Shown piece after piece: positions 1 through 11,599 of a DNA stretch of 64,000 bases; the stretch's first letter is position 1, and the number at the start of each line of letters is the position of its first letter. This DNA is from Toxorhynchites rutilus septentrionalis. Lineage: Eukaryota; Arthropoda; Insecta; Diptera; Culicidae. Position numbers and translations under genes: made by a program. Where the stretch lies: positions 241,271,946 to 241,335,945 of the forward strand of contig NC_073745.1 of the NCBI RefSeq assembly GCF_029784135.1, written 5' to 3'. Below the pieces are notes generated by a model. The model was not told the DNA's origin, did no database searches, and saw only the letters and a program-made list of their open reading frames with translations.

Positions 1-400
1 TTTCGGTCCATCTGTCGGGAGCATACTTTTCGATTTTTTCCACTTCCAACCTTCCGATCCACAGTTATGCGCTGATCAAACGATTTGCACACACTAAACA
101 CGGTACTCTTCGGCAGTACAGCAGACTTCCACTTTATTCGACGCCATTTTACCAAACTAAAGAAGAATGTAAACATGTTGGACGTCGAAAAAAAGAGGAG
201 GGTTTCAGCTGTCATGTAAGTGAAATATTTCGTAAACTACGCTGAAAGAAAAGTGTCCGGAATTTAACGTGGACAGGCTTTAAGCAACCCTGAAAACATT
301 CGTTGATAGAACAAATGCTGTCTCGTGCTTTACATTTATCTAGTAATATATTGAATGTTTACAGCACTCGTTCACTAACTGGGCTACTGGGATAACTGAG
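1..400. other. intergenic, nothing recognised
   Basis: I see no coding potential, repeat end or RNA gene here. The sequence is ordinary AT-rich intergenic DNA leading up to the repeat that begins near 401. Confidence 0.4.
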
Positions 401-2739
401 GGGCTTTCCACATGCCACGTGGACAGAAAAAGCACGATTTAAGACTCCCCCTCTCCCTCCGTGGACAATCGCACACATTTACATACTCCTACCTCTTTTT
501 GTCCACGTGGACGTTTTTCCTTTTTTAATTAAAATAATAAAGGAAATAACTGAATTGCGCATAAATTCCATTTTATTTCATTTCAGTTTATTTTATATCA
601 AATTTTACAAGCTGTACCCTGATGTAACTGCTTTACTGTAAAGCAAAGCACAAGCACACGTTTCATATGAGTATAATTTTGAAATACTTGTGAGTATACA
701 ATTTTTTTTTTGTTTTTCCATTATCACACGGAAACATGCAATGCACAGTTGACCAGATGAAGAACCATCCGCATCTGAATGTAAACTACACAACTTCAAA
801 AATTGATCTTGAGTTTTACTAATTGTAATGGCAAACGTGAATCGAATAAAAATAAATGAATTTAAAGTCATACTCAAATACAATTTCAGCTCACGATTTT
901 TTTTTACACTTGCAAAAAAATGTGTTGATATCACATAGAATACATATTTGATACAAGAAAGTTGATTTACGTTCACAGCTTTATTTCAGAAGTGTACTTA
1001 TCCCTTCTGGAAATCCATTAACACCATCGCCAGTAATAATCCAATTAACCTGATGATTTGCTTCCATTCGATTCATATGAAATTCCAGTAGAACCTTTTA
1101 CTACAGAGATATTATCGATCGAACGATCGCACAGCAAATTGATGGGCTGTTGTGGAAACTTGACAAAATTCCAATACTTTGAAAAATTGTAACTTTTCGG
1201 GAAAAGTAATACAAAAAATTGATTTTACACGTACTTCTGCATGAAAAACTATACAGACATTATTATCCTAAGACTGACTGTTCTCGAGATAGAACAAACT
1301 TTATAGAAAGTGATATTTGATGAAAAAACCAACCATAATATCACATGACAACTCCACCATTACGGAATCGTTTAATTTTTATAGTTTTGGACTATGAACG
1401 TTAGGGTGCCAATGAATGTATGGGAAAAAATCGACTCTAAAATTTCAAAAAGTTACCCATACAAAACGTTCACCACCTCGAGAAAACACAAAAACACAGC
1501 GAGTTGATATGAAACCATAACCACACAACCAAACAAAAAGTAAATAATTCTGAAAGCTACGTCTCGCTACTCGTCTCACGTCTTGTCATGAAAGCGTCAA
1601 GAACGAAACACCTATCGTTCAGCATCTTGTTCGGACCTAAGGGAGAGTGGCGCAAAGCGGTCAAAGTTTGAGTTTTTTGAAAATCGAAAAATCAACCGAG
1701 GGGGGATACGAAAAATCACTGAAAATCGATGTTTAAAAAATAATATTTGATGTCAAATGTCTTAAAATTGCATTACACGTCGAGGTTTACAGTTATCTAA
1801 AAAAAAAAGATTTTTGTCAAAAATCGATTTTTCAGACGGAAACACGACCAAGCGCCAAAACTTTTTTTTTAACAAAAAAATTTCGAGAACTGTCAAATTG
1901 TAACGTCTGCAAAACCAGTAAATGAAATCCGAATGAGCTAATATTTTGCATAGGATATATTATCGCGCAAATCAACATTTCGTAGCAAGTTCCGAATGAA
2001 AAATCGAGATAACTATTTTTATTGGCGCCCTAAGCCATACTTTTCGTTTCGTATTCCGAAAATAAGTCCCAGAGTAGCAATTTTTGACAAAAAATATTTT
2101 CGGGATGACACTAGATCTCGACGATTCATGCCATTTTAAGAAATTTGGCATCAAAAAATTATTTCGAAAGCTCTGATTTCCTTTACTCCCCCTTGGGTGA
2201 TTTTTCGATTTTCAAAAAACTCAAACTTTGACCGCTTTGCGCCACTCTCCCTTAGGTCCGATTGAGGTGATATTTTGCATAGAGTTTTTTTTCGAGGTGG
2301 TGAACATTTTTATGGAGTAACTTTTTGAAATTCGAGATGACAATTTTCATTGGCTCCCTAATGAACGTCTATGCAAAGCCCGTAACTATTTACGTCATAG
2401 GATCATAGGAAACAGCTCGGTCGTTCGTAGTTTACGTGAGTTATTTTCAGGGGGAAGTTCAATGATATTATTAAAAATATATGATGTACTCTCATGCAAT
2501 CCGTTTATTGATAATTACGGAACGCTCGAGTTGGGCGGAGAATTCTAAAATGCTTGAATACGGAACACTTTTTAGAATTTTTCGAATGTATCGGTGATTG
2601 TATTTGAAAAAAAAAAATTTATTATTCGTGTCCACGTGGACATAGTCTGTACCCCCTCACCCCTCTCCGTGGACAAGCGTGGACGATTTCATACCCCCTA
2701 CCGCCCCTAAAGTTGTACACGTGGTATGTAGACAGCCCT
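401..2739. mobile_element. element with CCACGTGGAC-bearing inverted ends
   Basis: The left end begins GGGCTTTCCACATGCCACGT and the right end finishes GTGGTATGTAGACAGCCCT, which are inverted copies. Just inside each end lies a pyrimidine-rich block with CGTGGACAA, and then the palindrome GTCCACGTGGAC at about 520 and about 2632. A GAG triplet flanks both sides (398-400 and 2740-2742) and may be a short target duplication. No transposase is visible, so this is non-autonomous. Related ends recur at 10280 (left type) and 19863-19985 (right type). A separate MITE (1402-2360) sits inside. The superfamily is unknown. Confidence 0.55.
1402..2360. mobile_element. hAT-type MITE with 8-bp target duplication
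   Basis: The ends read TAGGGTGCCAATGA and, inverted, TCATTGGCTCCCTA. They are flanked by exact copies of ATGAACGT at 1394-1401 and 2361-2368. An 8-bp duplication and a TAGGG start fit the hAT superfamily. Inside is a second, near-perfect inverted repeat of more than 60 bp: the left arm starts at 1633 (GGACCTAAGGGAGAGTGG) and the right arm ends at 2259. An internal copy of the end motif (TTGGCGCCCTAAGCCATAC near 2021) suggests the element is a compound of two copies. Diverged relatives lie at about 3300-4420, 9262-9790 and 53815-53965. There is no transposase. Confidence 0.75.
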
Positions 2740-2980
2740 GAGCAACTGTGTTTCTTAGTTATCGAATTTCACTCAAAATAACTTGTTTGATGGGTACTAA
2801 AAAGAAACTCGTGCAATTGCGAATGTACATTTCTAATAACATTTTCTCATTGTTAAACCTCGTAAAATTGGATATACCGAAGGTTTCTACTGAAAGTTCG
2901 AGTTTTTTTTGTCGTGCGAAAAAAAATTGTATTCGAATGCCTCTTACAACTTTTGACAGCACATGGATTTGACATTTATT

Positions 2981-3291
2981 AGGCATCGTGCACACATTAC
3001 GTAACGCAAAAAGGAGGAAGGAGAGTGGGGTCGAGGTTGCGTTACATACTGTGCGTTAGAGATAGGAATTGCGTTACGCAAGGAAGGGAGGGGGAGGCGA
3101 TCTGGCGTAGTGGTAACCTCCATACCTCTCACGCTGAGATCACGAGTTCAATTCTCACTCCCGACATTCTTCCAAAAATGGAAGTAAAAGTGACGAACCA
3201 GCCAAAAGTGCTGAAAATCACTATAATACAGATAAAAAAAGGAAAGGAGGGGATCAAAACACTGGTTTTTAGCGTTACGTAATTTGGATAC
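2981..3291. mobile_element. small MITE with ATTACGTAACGC ends, split by a SINE
   Basis: ATTACGTAACGC at the left and GCGTTACGTAAT at the right form inverted ends, with purine-rich GGAGG tracts between. A tRNA-derived SINE is inserted in the middle. There is no coding capacity, and the family is unknown to me. Confidence 0.45.
3097..3240 (+). repeat. tRNA-derived SINE (type 1)
   Basis: The head reads GCGATCTGGCGTAGTGGTAA, which resembles a Pol III A box, followed about 30 nt later by GAGTTCAATTCTCACTCCC, which resembles a B box. The body ends in an A-rich tail (GATAAAAAAA). Near-identical purine-rich sequences flank it, GGAAGGGAGGGG from 3082 and GGAAAGGAGGGG from 3241, consistent with a target duplication. 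It is about 144 bp. It differs in sequence from the SINEs at 28.8 and 40.3 kb, so it belongs to another family. Confidence 0.6.
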
Positions 3292-3299
3292 CTCGCCTT

Positions 3300-4420
3300 A
3301 TTGATACATGCAATAAAATCTGTTTTTGTGAGCTTTTTTTATGCGCGAAATGACCTATGCAATATTTCAACTCAATCAGACATGATTTACGAAATGATTT
3401 AAACCGAAAAATCACCCAAGGTGAGAGTCCATAAAAAAGGGAATTAAAAAATAACGGAAAAGCAAACGAACGCCAAAAAGTCAATTTTTGTCAAAAAAAA
3501 ATTCGAGATAACAATAAATCTTGACGTTTTATACAATTTTAAGACATTTGTTAACCATTTTTGTTTTGAAAATCCCGATTTCATGTACTTCATGTATACG
3601 ATGGGATCAAACGAAGTGGAAAGAGTTGCAGCCGTCAAAGATCTAGGTCTCGTGCTCGACAACAAGCTTAAATTTACGGAGCATATTGCAACGGTTACCG
3701 CTAAGGCTTTTGCCGTTCTCGGATTCATAAGACGCCACACTCAGGAATTTAGAGATGACTATTGTCTCAAAGCGTTGTATGTGTCTCTCGTACGCAGTAT
3801 ATTGGAATACGGTGTTACTGTTTGGGCCCCATACCACGCTGTTCACATAACTCGCCTGGAACGTGTGCAGAAAAGTTTCATCCGATATGCTCTTCGACAT
3901 AGCGGCGTCCCACATCTGACCTCATATGAAGAACGCTGCGCACTGATTCACTTACCGACACTGCAAAAACGACGTGAGTTTCTCCAGAGACTGCTGATTT
4001 TCAACCTTAATCAGCAATAATCTTTACTGTGGAGAACTTTTGGGCAAGCTTCGAATCAACGCTCCAGGTAGATAACCAGACAATCTGTTTTCTTTCGGCA
4101 AGCTATGCATCGCACCCTATATGGACAAAATAACCCCTTGGATGTTTGTTGCCAACGTTTTAATGAAGTGTTTGATTTGTTTGAATTTGATATGACCAGA
4201 AATGTGTTTCGTATAAGGATCAATAATTAATTTTAGTCTGTCAGGAATTTTTTTTTTTGCTAAGACTGTATAGATAAATATATAAATATATACTCTCCCC
4301 TTAGATGATTTTCGGTTTTCGAAAAACTCAAACTCAAAAAATAAGTAAATTTTTGACAAAATAAAATTTTTCTGGATTTTTTTCAAATTCTGTAGCAAAA
4401 ACTATTTTTCAAAGCTACTG
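3300..4420. repeat. diverged copy of the 1402-2360 MITE family, split by a Jockey-like fragment
   Basis: The parts at 3320-3582 and 4295-4420 match the MITE at 1402-2360 (for example the motif ACCGAAAAATCACCCAAGG and the later TTCGAAAAACTCAAACT). The two halves would join at the ACTCCCCCTTGGGTGA region of that family. The interruption is the retrotransposon fragment at 3583-4290, so the MITE is the older insertion. Confidence 0.5.
3583..4230 (+). pseudogene. Jockey-like non-LTR reverse transcriptase, C-terminal fragment
   Basis: The open part (3583-4020, 145 aa) carries the region after the catalytic RT core: VKDLGLVLDNKLKFTEHI, then LYVSLVRSILEYGVTVWAP and RLERVQKSFIRYAL. This is the thumb-like C-terminus of Jockey and CR1-type ORF2 proteins. 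After a stop and frame change the true C-terminus can still be read to a TAA at 4228-4230. It closely resembles the - strand element at 39267-39943, so both belong to one family. The copy is 5'-truncated, as is usual for non-LTR insertions, and lies inside an older MITE. It is not functional. Confidence 0.75.
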
Positions 4421-4571
4421 GTGAAGTTTAGTACAATTTTTTTTTGTTCGGTCCCTCTCCCTCGCACAAAAACAGGTTTGCCTGTAGCTGCTATCCGTTA
4501 ATGCAAGCTCAATTAAAAAGCGGTCTAGTTAAAGAATACTCAGTTAGCGAACGACTACTGTTGTAATATTA

Positions 4572-5837
4572 GGGGCTCCGGTAAGTTTCTTCGGTTTTAC
4601 CACAGATGGCGTAACTTGATTATTATTCCAGTGAATCAAATTTCCAGACATTCGTTGGAAAGCTACTGTCATTGCGCGTCTTTTTCAGTACATGTCAAAA
4701 AGTTGAAGTGTAAACAACATAGTTTTTTGCCACTTCGAATATGTCGAATTTCGTGCCACGAGAATGTTTTTGCGGGGAGTGTTACTTCATTACTTAAAAA
4801 TGAAGGAAAAAGCTGCAGAAAGTCATCGCATTTTGGTGGAAGTTTATGGTGACCAAGCTGAGCGAAAGTGTCAGACATAGTTTTCACGGTTTAAAAGTGG
4901 TAATTTTGACTTAGAAGACGAAGAACGTTCCGGACCGCCAAAAAAGTTTGAAGATGAAGAATTGGAGTCGTTACTCGATCAAGATCCATCACAAACGCAA
5001 CAAGAACTTGCAGATACACTTGGAGTGGCTCAGTAAACCATATCCGATCGTTTAAAAGCAATGGGGATGATCCGAAAGATAGGACATTGGGTGCCGTATG
5101 AATTGAAGCCACGAGACGTCGAACGCCGTTTTTTCACGTGTGAACAACTGCTCCAACGGCATAAAAGAAAGAAGTTTTTTGCATCGAATCGTTGCTGGCG
5201 ATGAAAAGTGGGTCCATTACGACAATCCTAAACGTCAGACAACGTATGGATACTCCGATCATGCATCAACATCGACGACCGCGCTGAATATCCACGGTCA
5301 GAAGGTTATGCTGTCTATTTGGTGGGACCAGCTGGGTGTGGTGTACTATGAGCTGCTAAAACCGAATGAAACCATTACGGGGGACCTCTACCGACGACAA
5401 TTGATGCGTTTGAGCCGTGCACTGAAAGAAAAACGGCCACAATACGAGCAAAGACACGATCAAGTTATTTTGCAGCACGACAATGCACGGCCGCATGTCG
5501 CGAAACCTGTCAAAACAAGCTTGAAAACGCTGAAATGGGAGGTCCTATCCCACCCACCGTATTCTCCAGACATTGCTCCGTCCGATTACTATCTTTTTCG
5601 ATCAATGCAACATGGCCTGGTTGACCAGCACTTTTCCAATTTTGATGAAGTCAAAAATTGGATCGATTCGTGGTTAGCCGACAAATCGGCCGATTATTTC
5701 CGCAAAGGGATCTGTGAATTACCAGAAAGATGGGGAAAAGTTGTGTCTAGCGATACTTGAAATATTAAATTTGTAACAATTTTTGCAGAATGAAGCATAA
5801 ATTTTTGAAAAAAAACCAAGAAACTTAACGGTACTCC
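4572..5837 (+). mobile_element. mariner element, degenerate
   Basis: Inverted ends GGGGCTCCGGTAAGTTTCTT and, at the right, the complement of GGAGTACCGTTAAGTTTCTT are flanked by TA at 4570-4571 and 5838-5839. The length of about 1.27 kb is normal for mariner. It contains one broken transposase gene on the + strand. Confidence 0.85.
4741..5760 (+). pseudogene. mariner transposase, broken
   Basis: The C-terminal half is open (5140-5760). It shows GDEKWVHYDNPKR with the first catalytic Asp region, ILQHDNARPHVAKPV with the second Asp, and HPPYSPDIAPSDYYLF with the third. The spacing fits the D,D34D signature of mariner. It ends with LPERWGKVVSSD, near the usual C-terminus. The N-terminal half can be read from ATG 4741 but has in-frame stops (near 4879 and in the helix-turn-helix at about 5036) and a frameshift near 5140. 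The natural length would be about 340 aa. Such a protein would cut and paste TIR-flanked DNA at TA; this copy cannot make it. Confidence 0.88.
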
Positions 5838-5859
5838 TATTATTATTTCAACAAATGGA

Positions 5860-5990
5860 CCTGTCGATTGGTCGCCTCATTCATGCGATTTGACTCCATA
5901 GGATTTTTTCTAGTTATTTCTCGAACAGCGGGGAATTTGATATTTTGAAACATTGCCAAAATGGTTCTCAAAGCAAAAGATCAGGAATGC
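5860..5990 (+). pseudogene. short Tc1/mariner-like transposase relic
   Basis: A translated stretch reads DWSPHSCDLTP, a stop, then DFF. This resembles the W-P-x-R-S-P-D-L-T-P-L-D-F-F motif around the third catalytic Asp of Tc1/mariner transposases. Only this motif is recognisable. It directly follows the mariner at 4572-5837 but is from a different family. Confidence 0.3.
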
Positions 5991-7740
5991 AGCAAGCAAA
6001 CCATAGAGCTAACGAGAAAAGTTCTGTTCGACTTTAATTACATAATAGAGCCAAATATTGAAATTTTAGAAATTTATAATTTCTCATTCCCTAGTTGCTC
6101 AATTCATGACAATTCTATATTATAGAAAAATCGAGCGAAATGTTTTCGTTTTCCATATTTCAACCACACCACGCTTACAGTCATAACGTTTTTTCAATAA
6201 AATCATTTAATTCTTCCATACTGGGCAGTTGGATAATCCGTTTGTGAGATTTTTAGTTGCTGGATTGAATGAATATGCGATGGTATGAAAATACACATAA
6301 ATCTTCAGCTTGTTATCCACATATTCTAGCAATGCTACAGTCCTGAGAACCATAAGTATAGATCATGCATTTTAGAAAAGGTAACCTATTTGATACTCTA
6401 TTAACAACAATGTTGCGCTCTTATTGCGTACTAAATATTCAATATCACGTATAAAGCCTAAATCACTACTCACTTCTCGTTGTATGGAATGACCTGCATT
6501 ATTTTCCTCTTTCTATTAGCTCTGTAAACGAGCTTATAGAGGTGCAACGAGTGATCCCTGTACAGCGGAATTTTGACGGATTTTCCTGATACCGGTTCAA
6601 CAAGAAAAAAAACACCCCCACAATCACTACCGATTCCAGCAAGCTCGCCTAAACACTACACTACCGCTTAAAAGCAATCGAAATTGACTTTTTTTTTATT
6701 ATCGAAAATTATCGTAACCACAAAAATCATCACATCGAACAAAACACGAGAAGATGCCACCATCAAACACGCCAAAATCCGAATCACCACAACTCCGAAA
6801 GGACCGCACGCCAGCAATTGCCAAGTGGGTGCTACCACTTCGTTGCAATATAAACGACTGAGATCGAGCAAAAGGCTGCCGGCAACAGCAACAGCTTGTC
6901 CTCCGCCACAACCACTCTGTTATCTGTACCGGCTTATTGATAGGACTAGAATAGAACGAATACATCAACAGGAGCAGAACAGAATAATAAGGTGCCTGTG
7001 GAAACCCGAGATGGCTGAAATCGATGGTATTATTGCACAATTGCATTTGGCGAGGAAAATCGATACCTGTTTTGCTGATTATTGTTTATCTATTTGTGGA
7101 AACGTACTTCAACAAACTGCTGTTCACCGACTCCATCCTTCAACCACTCCTGGTTACATTCACACTCCCCGCAGGAGTCACCTTTTAGATACTCGCTTAC
7201 ACTTGGATAACACTGATATGAACTGATTTGGCGTAGAAGATCCGTTACAGTCTTTGAGTTTCCTCATTCCTTTTCTTCCGCTCTCGGGACCAAAAACGAT
7301 CAAGAATCTTTTCATCATATTGTCGCATTGTCCACTTCAAAACATAGGGTACTACCGCTTATTATGGCTTCTGTATATGTATTGCTTTCGCTGATCGCGA
7401 ACATTCGTTTGCTCACTCTCCGCCCAGACGTATTCTGGATGCTGGGAGCAGTAGCGAACAGACTTCTAGATCAAACGGTCAAGACGTTTTGCGCTTATCT
7501 CAGACCAACAATACGTCGTAGACAACAGCGAATCCGATGCTAAGGGTGTCTGGCTAAACGAAGCGATCTATCGCCTTCCTATATTCCGTAAACATTGCGT
7601 AGAATGTTGATCTCGACGACTTTTTGCCGCCCATTTGACGGGTCATTCGATTGATGATAATACGACCCATTTTGGGGCTGTTGTTATCATCCGCGCGAAT
7701 GCTGCTTTCGTTTGTTGTTGCATAATTCAATGCCGGCTTT
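5991..7740. other. no recognisable gene
   Basis: Two modest open frames (6684-7226 and 7328-7543, both +) lie here, but neither shows a motif I know. Their composition (runs of Thr and Arg, CAACAG repeats) is compatible with chance or TE-derived DNA. No repeat ends were found. The stretch runs into an assembly gap, so a feature could be cut. Confidence 0.35.
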
Positions 7741-8240
7741 NNNNNNNNNNNNNNNNNNNNNNNNNNNNNNNNNNNNNNNNNNNNNNNNNNNNNNNNNNNN
7801 NNNNNNNNNNNNNNNNNNNNNNNNNNNNNNNNNNNNNNNNNNNNNNNNNNNNNNNNNNNNNNNNNNNNNNNNNNNNNNNNNNNNNNNNNNNNNNNNNNNN
7901 NNNNNNNNNNNNNNNNNNNNNNNNNNNNNNNNNNNNNNNNNNNNNNNNNNNNNNNNNNNNNNNNNNNNNNNNNNNNNNNNNNNNNNNNNNNNNNNNNNNN
8001 NNNNNNNNNNNNNNNNNNNNNNNNNNNNNNNNNNNNNNNNNNNNNNNNNNNNNNNNNNNNNNNNNNNNNNNNNNNNNNNNNNNNNNNNNNNNNNNNNNNN
8101 NNNNNNNNNNNNNNNNNNNNNNNNNNNNNNNNNNNNNNNNNNNNNNNNNNNNNNNNNNNNNNNNNNNNNNNNNNNNNNNNNNNNNNNNNNNNNNNNNNNN
8201 NNNNNNNNNNNNNNNNNNNNNNNNNNNNNNNNNNNNNNNN
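7741..8240. other. assembly gap of 500 N
   Basis: Exactly 500 consecutive N. The round number suggests a default-size scaffold gap rather than a measured distance. Open frames that cross it are meaningless. Confidence 0.98.
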
Positions 8241-8667
8241 TGTTCGTCCCGGAATGTAAAATGAATGCATTTATGAATACCGTATATTCGCTAATTGAAG
8301 TGACTTTTAGTTCGCAGTAGGGTAAGTTGGGGTCATTTGGTCATACGGGGTGATTTGGATCACCCCTTTATCTCAAAAAGTACAGCTCAACTTGGATTTT
8401 TCATAATATCATCTCTTTTTATTGTTGATCCGTATGTACGTAACGTAAAAAAAACTTCGGTAAAATTTAACAGGTGGAAAGAAACGGTAGCATGAACACA
8501 ACAAGCATTGTCAGAAAATGTAAGTTTTTCGATCGTGGTTTTAAGGTTTTTTCAGCCGATTAAACAAACTTTTCGTGTATCGTGCAATAAAGTTTCGTTC
8601 GCCTGCAGAAGAGGAACAATTTGGTGCAGCGATACTGTAAGTCGTTAATGGATAAATGAGTTAATGG

Positions 8668-9227
8668 CAGAGATGCCAACATTCCTGGTTTTTCATGATT
8701 TCCCAGACTTTTTGGCACGCTCCCTGAAATCCTGACAAACACTCGATTTTGCCTGATTTCACTGAAACGATCCTGATTTTTGTACTTTTTACTTCATTAG
8801 AATAAAAATCATCCGTAATAAATACACTGGGATTCCAGCCAACATTTTGCAGGTTCGAAATGAGGACTATCCTAATAGCTTACATAAAATAAGCTATTTC
8901 GTCCGCACTTGTATTATGCTTACTCTTTGTTCGATTATTATCTATATATATATCGAAGCGATTCGCGTCATCAAATGTACATTGTCAACATCAATTAAAT
9001 CTTGAAGTTGGCGTAAAACAAAGAATTTATATGCTGCGTGAAAGATGGCGAATAATTGTGAAATAAAACTGTGCATATCAAATTGAAAACAAAAACAAAA
9101 ATGTTGCTTTTTCTTTCCCAAAAATCAACACGAACTTTCCGGACAACCCAATATTAATTATCCTGATTCATCCTGATGTTTATTTTCATTTTTCCAGATT
9201 TTGGAAAATTTTAACTGGCAACCCTTG
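8668..9227. repeat. MITE-like repeat with GATGCCAAC / GGCAACCC ends
   Basis: The left end (AGAGATGCCAACATTCCTGG) and right end (TAACTGGCAACCCTTG) are loose inverted copies. The sub-terminal sequences on both sides share TTTTTCATGATTTCC and TCCTGATT-type words, including several CCTGATTT repeats. No coding sequence is seen, and target duplications are unclear. Confidence 0.4.
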
Positions 9228-9261
9228 TTCATGGGTTAATGTGTTAACGAGATATTTGACA

Positions 9262-9790
9262 TCATTTTTTTTTTTGCAAAACCCCGATTTCACGTGATTT
9301 TTCGATTTTCAGAAAACTCAAATTTTGGCATCTACGCTAGTAAATGAAGTTCGAATGAGCTAATATTTTACATAGGGTATTTTATCGTGCAAATCAACAT
9401 TTCTCATGAAGTCCCGTATGAAAAATCGATATGACGATTTTCATTGGCACCCTAAACCATACGTTTTGCCTCGTAAAAAAACGAGTAAGTTCCAGAGTGT
9501 CGATTTTTGACAAAAAAAAATCGTGATGACTGTGGATCTCGACTTTTCATGCAATTTTAAGACATTTGGCATCAACAAATTTTTTAGAATACCTCGATTT
9601 CTTTACTCCCCCCTTGAGTGATATTTTCGGTTTTCAAAAAACTCATACTTTGAACGCTGTGCGACACTAGTAAATGAAGTCCGATTGAGCTGATATTTTA
9701 CATAGGATAGTTTTCGTGGGGATCAACATTTTTAATCAAGTCCCGTTTGCATTCGGCCATTTTCATTGACACTCTGCTGAAGATATTGCA
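9262..9790. repeat. two tandem partial copies of the 1402-2360 MITE family
   Basis: The segment from about 9346 (AATGAAGTTCGAATGAGCTA) to TTGGCACCCTAAACCATAC near 9465 matches 1918-2040. A second unit follows from about 9670 (AATGAAGTCCGATTGAGCTG). Both end at the same internal point. Several substitutions per 20 bp mark them as old copies. Confidence 0.5.
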
Positions 9791-10279
9791 GATGAAGGAC
9801 CAAAAGATTGACAGATCTTTTACACAGACTTGTCAAACACTCATACATACAAATAGGAGAATATCTGAAAAAAGAGTTTGAATGTTCAGAAAAACAACAA
9901 ATCACGAAGGAACATATTGGATGTAGAATTGCAAGCAGTACAGTTAAAATACAGTTAAAATTCAAATATTTTGAACTCCACCTAAAGAACCTGAAACTAT
10001 TGAGAACCAGAGCAGAGGTTCCAAAGCCTCTAAGGAGGATGGATGTAACAGCTGTTATCCATGGTTATTATGGAAAGAAAGAAATGGATAAACTCCAAAT
10101 AACATCACTAACCACAGTGAATCCTAATTCTTACCTCCCCCACTATCAACTGTCCCTTTCTTGGTAAACGCAAGGGAACCACGGTATAGAAGCGACCCTT
10201 CCGGCCTTCGGGCGGCGAATATCATACTAACATTCCTTCCCTTCCCCTGATGACTGTAAGGACGTGGCAGGCGTCGTTA
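9791..10279. other. unclassified segment with a GC-rich tail
   Basis: An open frame of 119 aa (9808-10167, +) has no motif I recognise. After it comes a GC-rich block, GACCCTTCCGGCCTTCGGGC and neighbours, which looks like the 3' part of an unnamed retroelement or a small hairpin-forming tail. I cannot assign it. Confidence 0.25.
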
Positions 10280-10365
10280 GGGGCTGTCCACATACAACGT
10301 GGACAGAAAAAGCATGATTTTAGTCTTCCCCCTCCCCCTTCGTGGACAAGCGTGGACATTCACTA
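10280..10365. repeat. solo left-type end of the CCACGTGGAC element
   Basis: GGGGCTGTCCACATACAACG followed by GTGGACAGAAAAAGCA matches the left end at 401-500. The CT-rich block and CGTGGACAAGCGTGGAC follow as in the other copies. The matching right-type end nearest to it is at 19863-19985, 9.6 kb away, so this may be a truncated copy. Confidence 0.5.
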
Positions 10366-11599
10366 GACATTTTTTGCACCGAAAAACACTGAGAAAATGG
10401 CACGAGCTTTGCAATCTTAAATTCAAAAAACAAATGAAGGGAGGGTGGTTTGAGAAATGTCGAGACACAAGCTGTATTGAACCGTAATGCGAAGTAAAAT
10501 CTGGAAGCAAAGGAACGCCCAAGGATGCTCTACAAGAATTTGCTGATGAAATACGGTTGCGTCGTCATGGATGATGAAACGTAATGCAAGGCTGTTGTTT
10601 CCGAAGGAACTACAGGACAACAAATTTAATACATACCTCGTTAGATCTGCAAAGTGCTCAGGAAAATAAAAAAAATGGTCATATTAATGGCTGCAATTAA
10701 GAAATGAACCTTTCGTAACTCCTAACTAACAATAACCCAGGATTCGTTTTAAAAAGGAGTTCCTTCTGAAGATGTTGACTATTTCTGGCTTGGGTTTACA
10801 TGCTTTTTTGACCCGTCTTGGCAATCTGTCACTATTAAGATATGGACAAACTATAAGAATATTTTGCTATTACCAAGCGTCATTCGGTGTGTTCTTTGTG
10901 TAATTTTGCTGGTTCACGGCGAGCAACCACGAAGTGTACAGTCTACTAAAGCTCAAGCTCAAGTTAAAATTCAAAAATTTTCATTGGACTGCAGATTACA
11001 TAACACAATGAGGACTAAAAATGTAATTATTTATGAATTAAACATGAATTACATTATTGAAATAAAATAAAAATTACAGCTTAAAAGCAACTCAAAATAA
11101 CCTCAAAACGAATTTGCTAAACGGTGGTCCAAAGCTATTTCAAATGTGCCAACAATAACATTATTGTCTTGATCAACCTTCTTAATTAAAGTGACCAGAT
11201 GGTCAGAGGTCTAACGCGGAACACAAAAAAACAAAACGTTATGCATATACGTTATGTGAACATAAACCATAGTTTAGCGAGTCTAAACTGATCTGTATTA
11301 TTTCTTTCTAAATATCGGCACTCATTTGTGATTTTTCAGTGGTTTAGATTTCATTCACGCCTGAAAATCACTCGCCCAATCAGAGCATTTACGCCTGGCA
11401 AGCACGATTCAAATTTTACAATTTTCTTCAACTTACCGAATTAAATGCTTGAAAATTCCAATCCATTTTTCATCGATTTTAGTGTTAACGTATGCATTTC
11501 AAAAAATGGACTAATTTTGGATGGCGATGAAAGAAAATTTAATGGAGCAAATTTTTCTTAAATCTTACGTTTATTATGCCTGCAACAAAAATGATTAAA
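10366..11599. other. no recognisable gene
   Basis: AT-rich sequence with only short chance frames. A phrase near 11190 (GTGACCAGATGGTCAGAGGT) looks like the edge of a DNA-transposon relic, but no partner end was found. Confidence 0.3.

Noticed and set aside
605..976. 123-aa - strand frame
   Set aside because: AT-rich, no motif, inside a MITE; looks like chance.
6684..7226. 180-aa + strand frame
   Set aside because: Low-complexity Thr/Arg/Pro content, no recognised domain and a competing frame on the other strand. Left as unassigned rather than called a gene.
7554..8320. Three long frames over 7554-8320
   Set aside because: They exist only because N positions contain no stops; the real flanks are short and unremarkable.
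9808..10167. 119-aa Lys-rich frame
   Set aside because: No known motif, located between repeat fragments; probably part of an unnamed retroelement tail.
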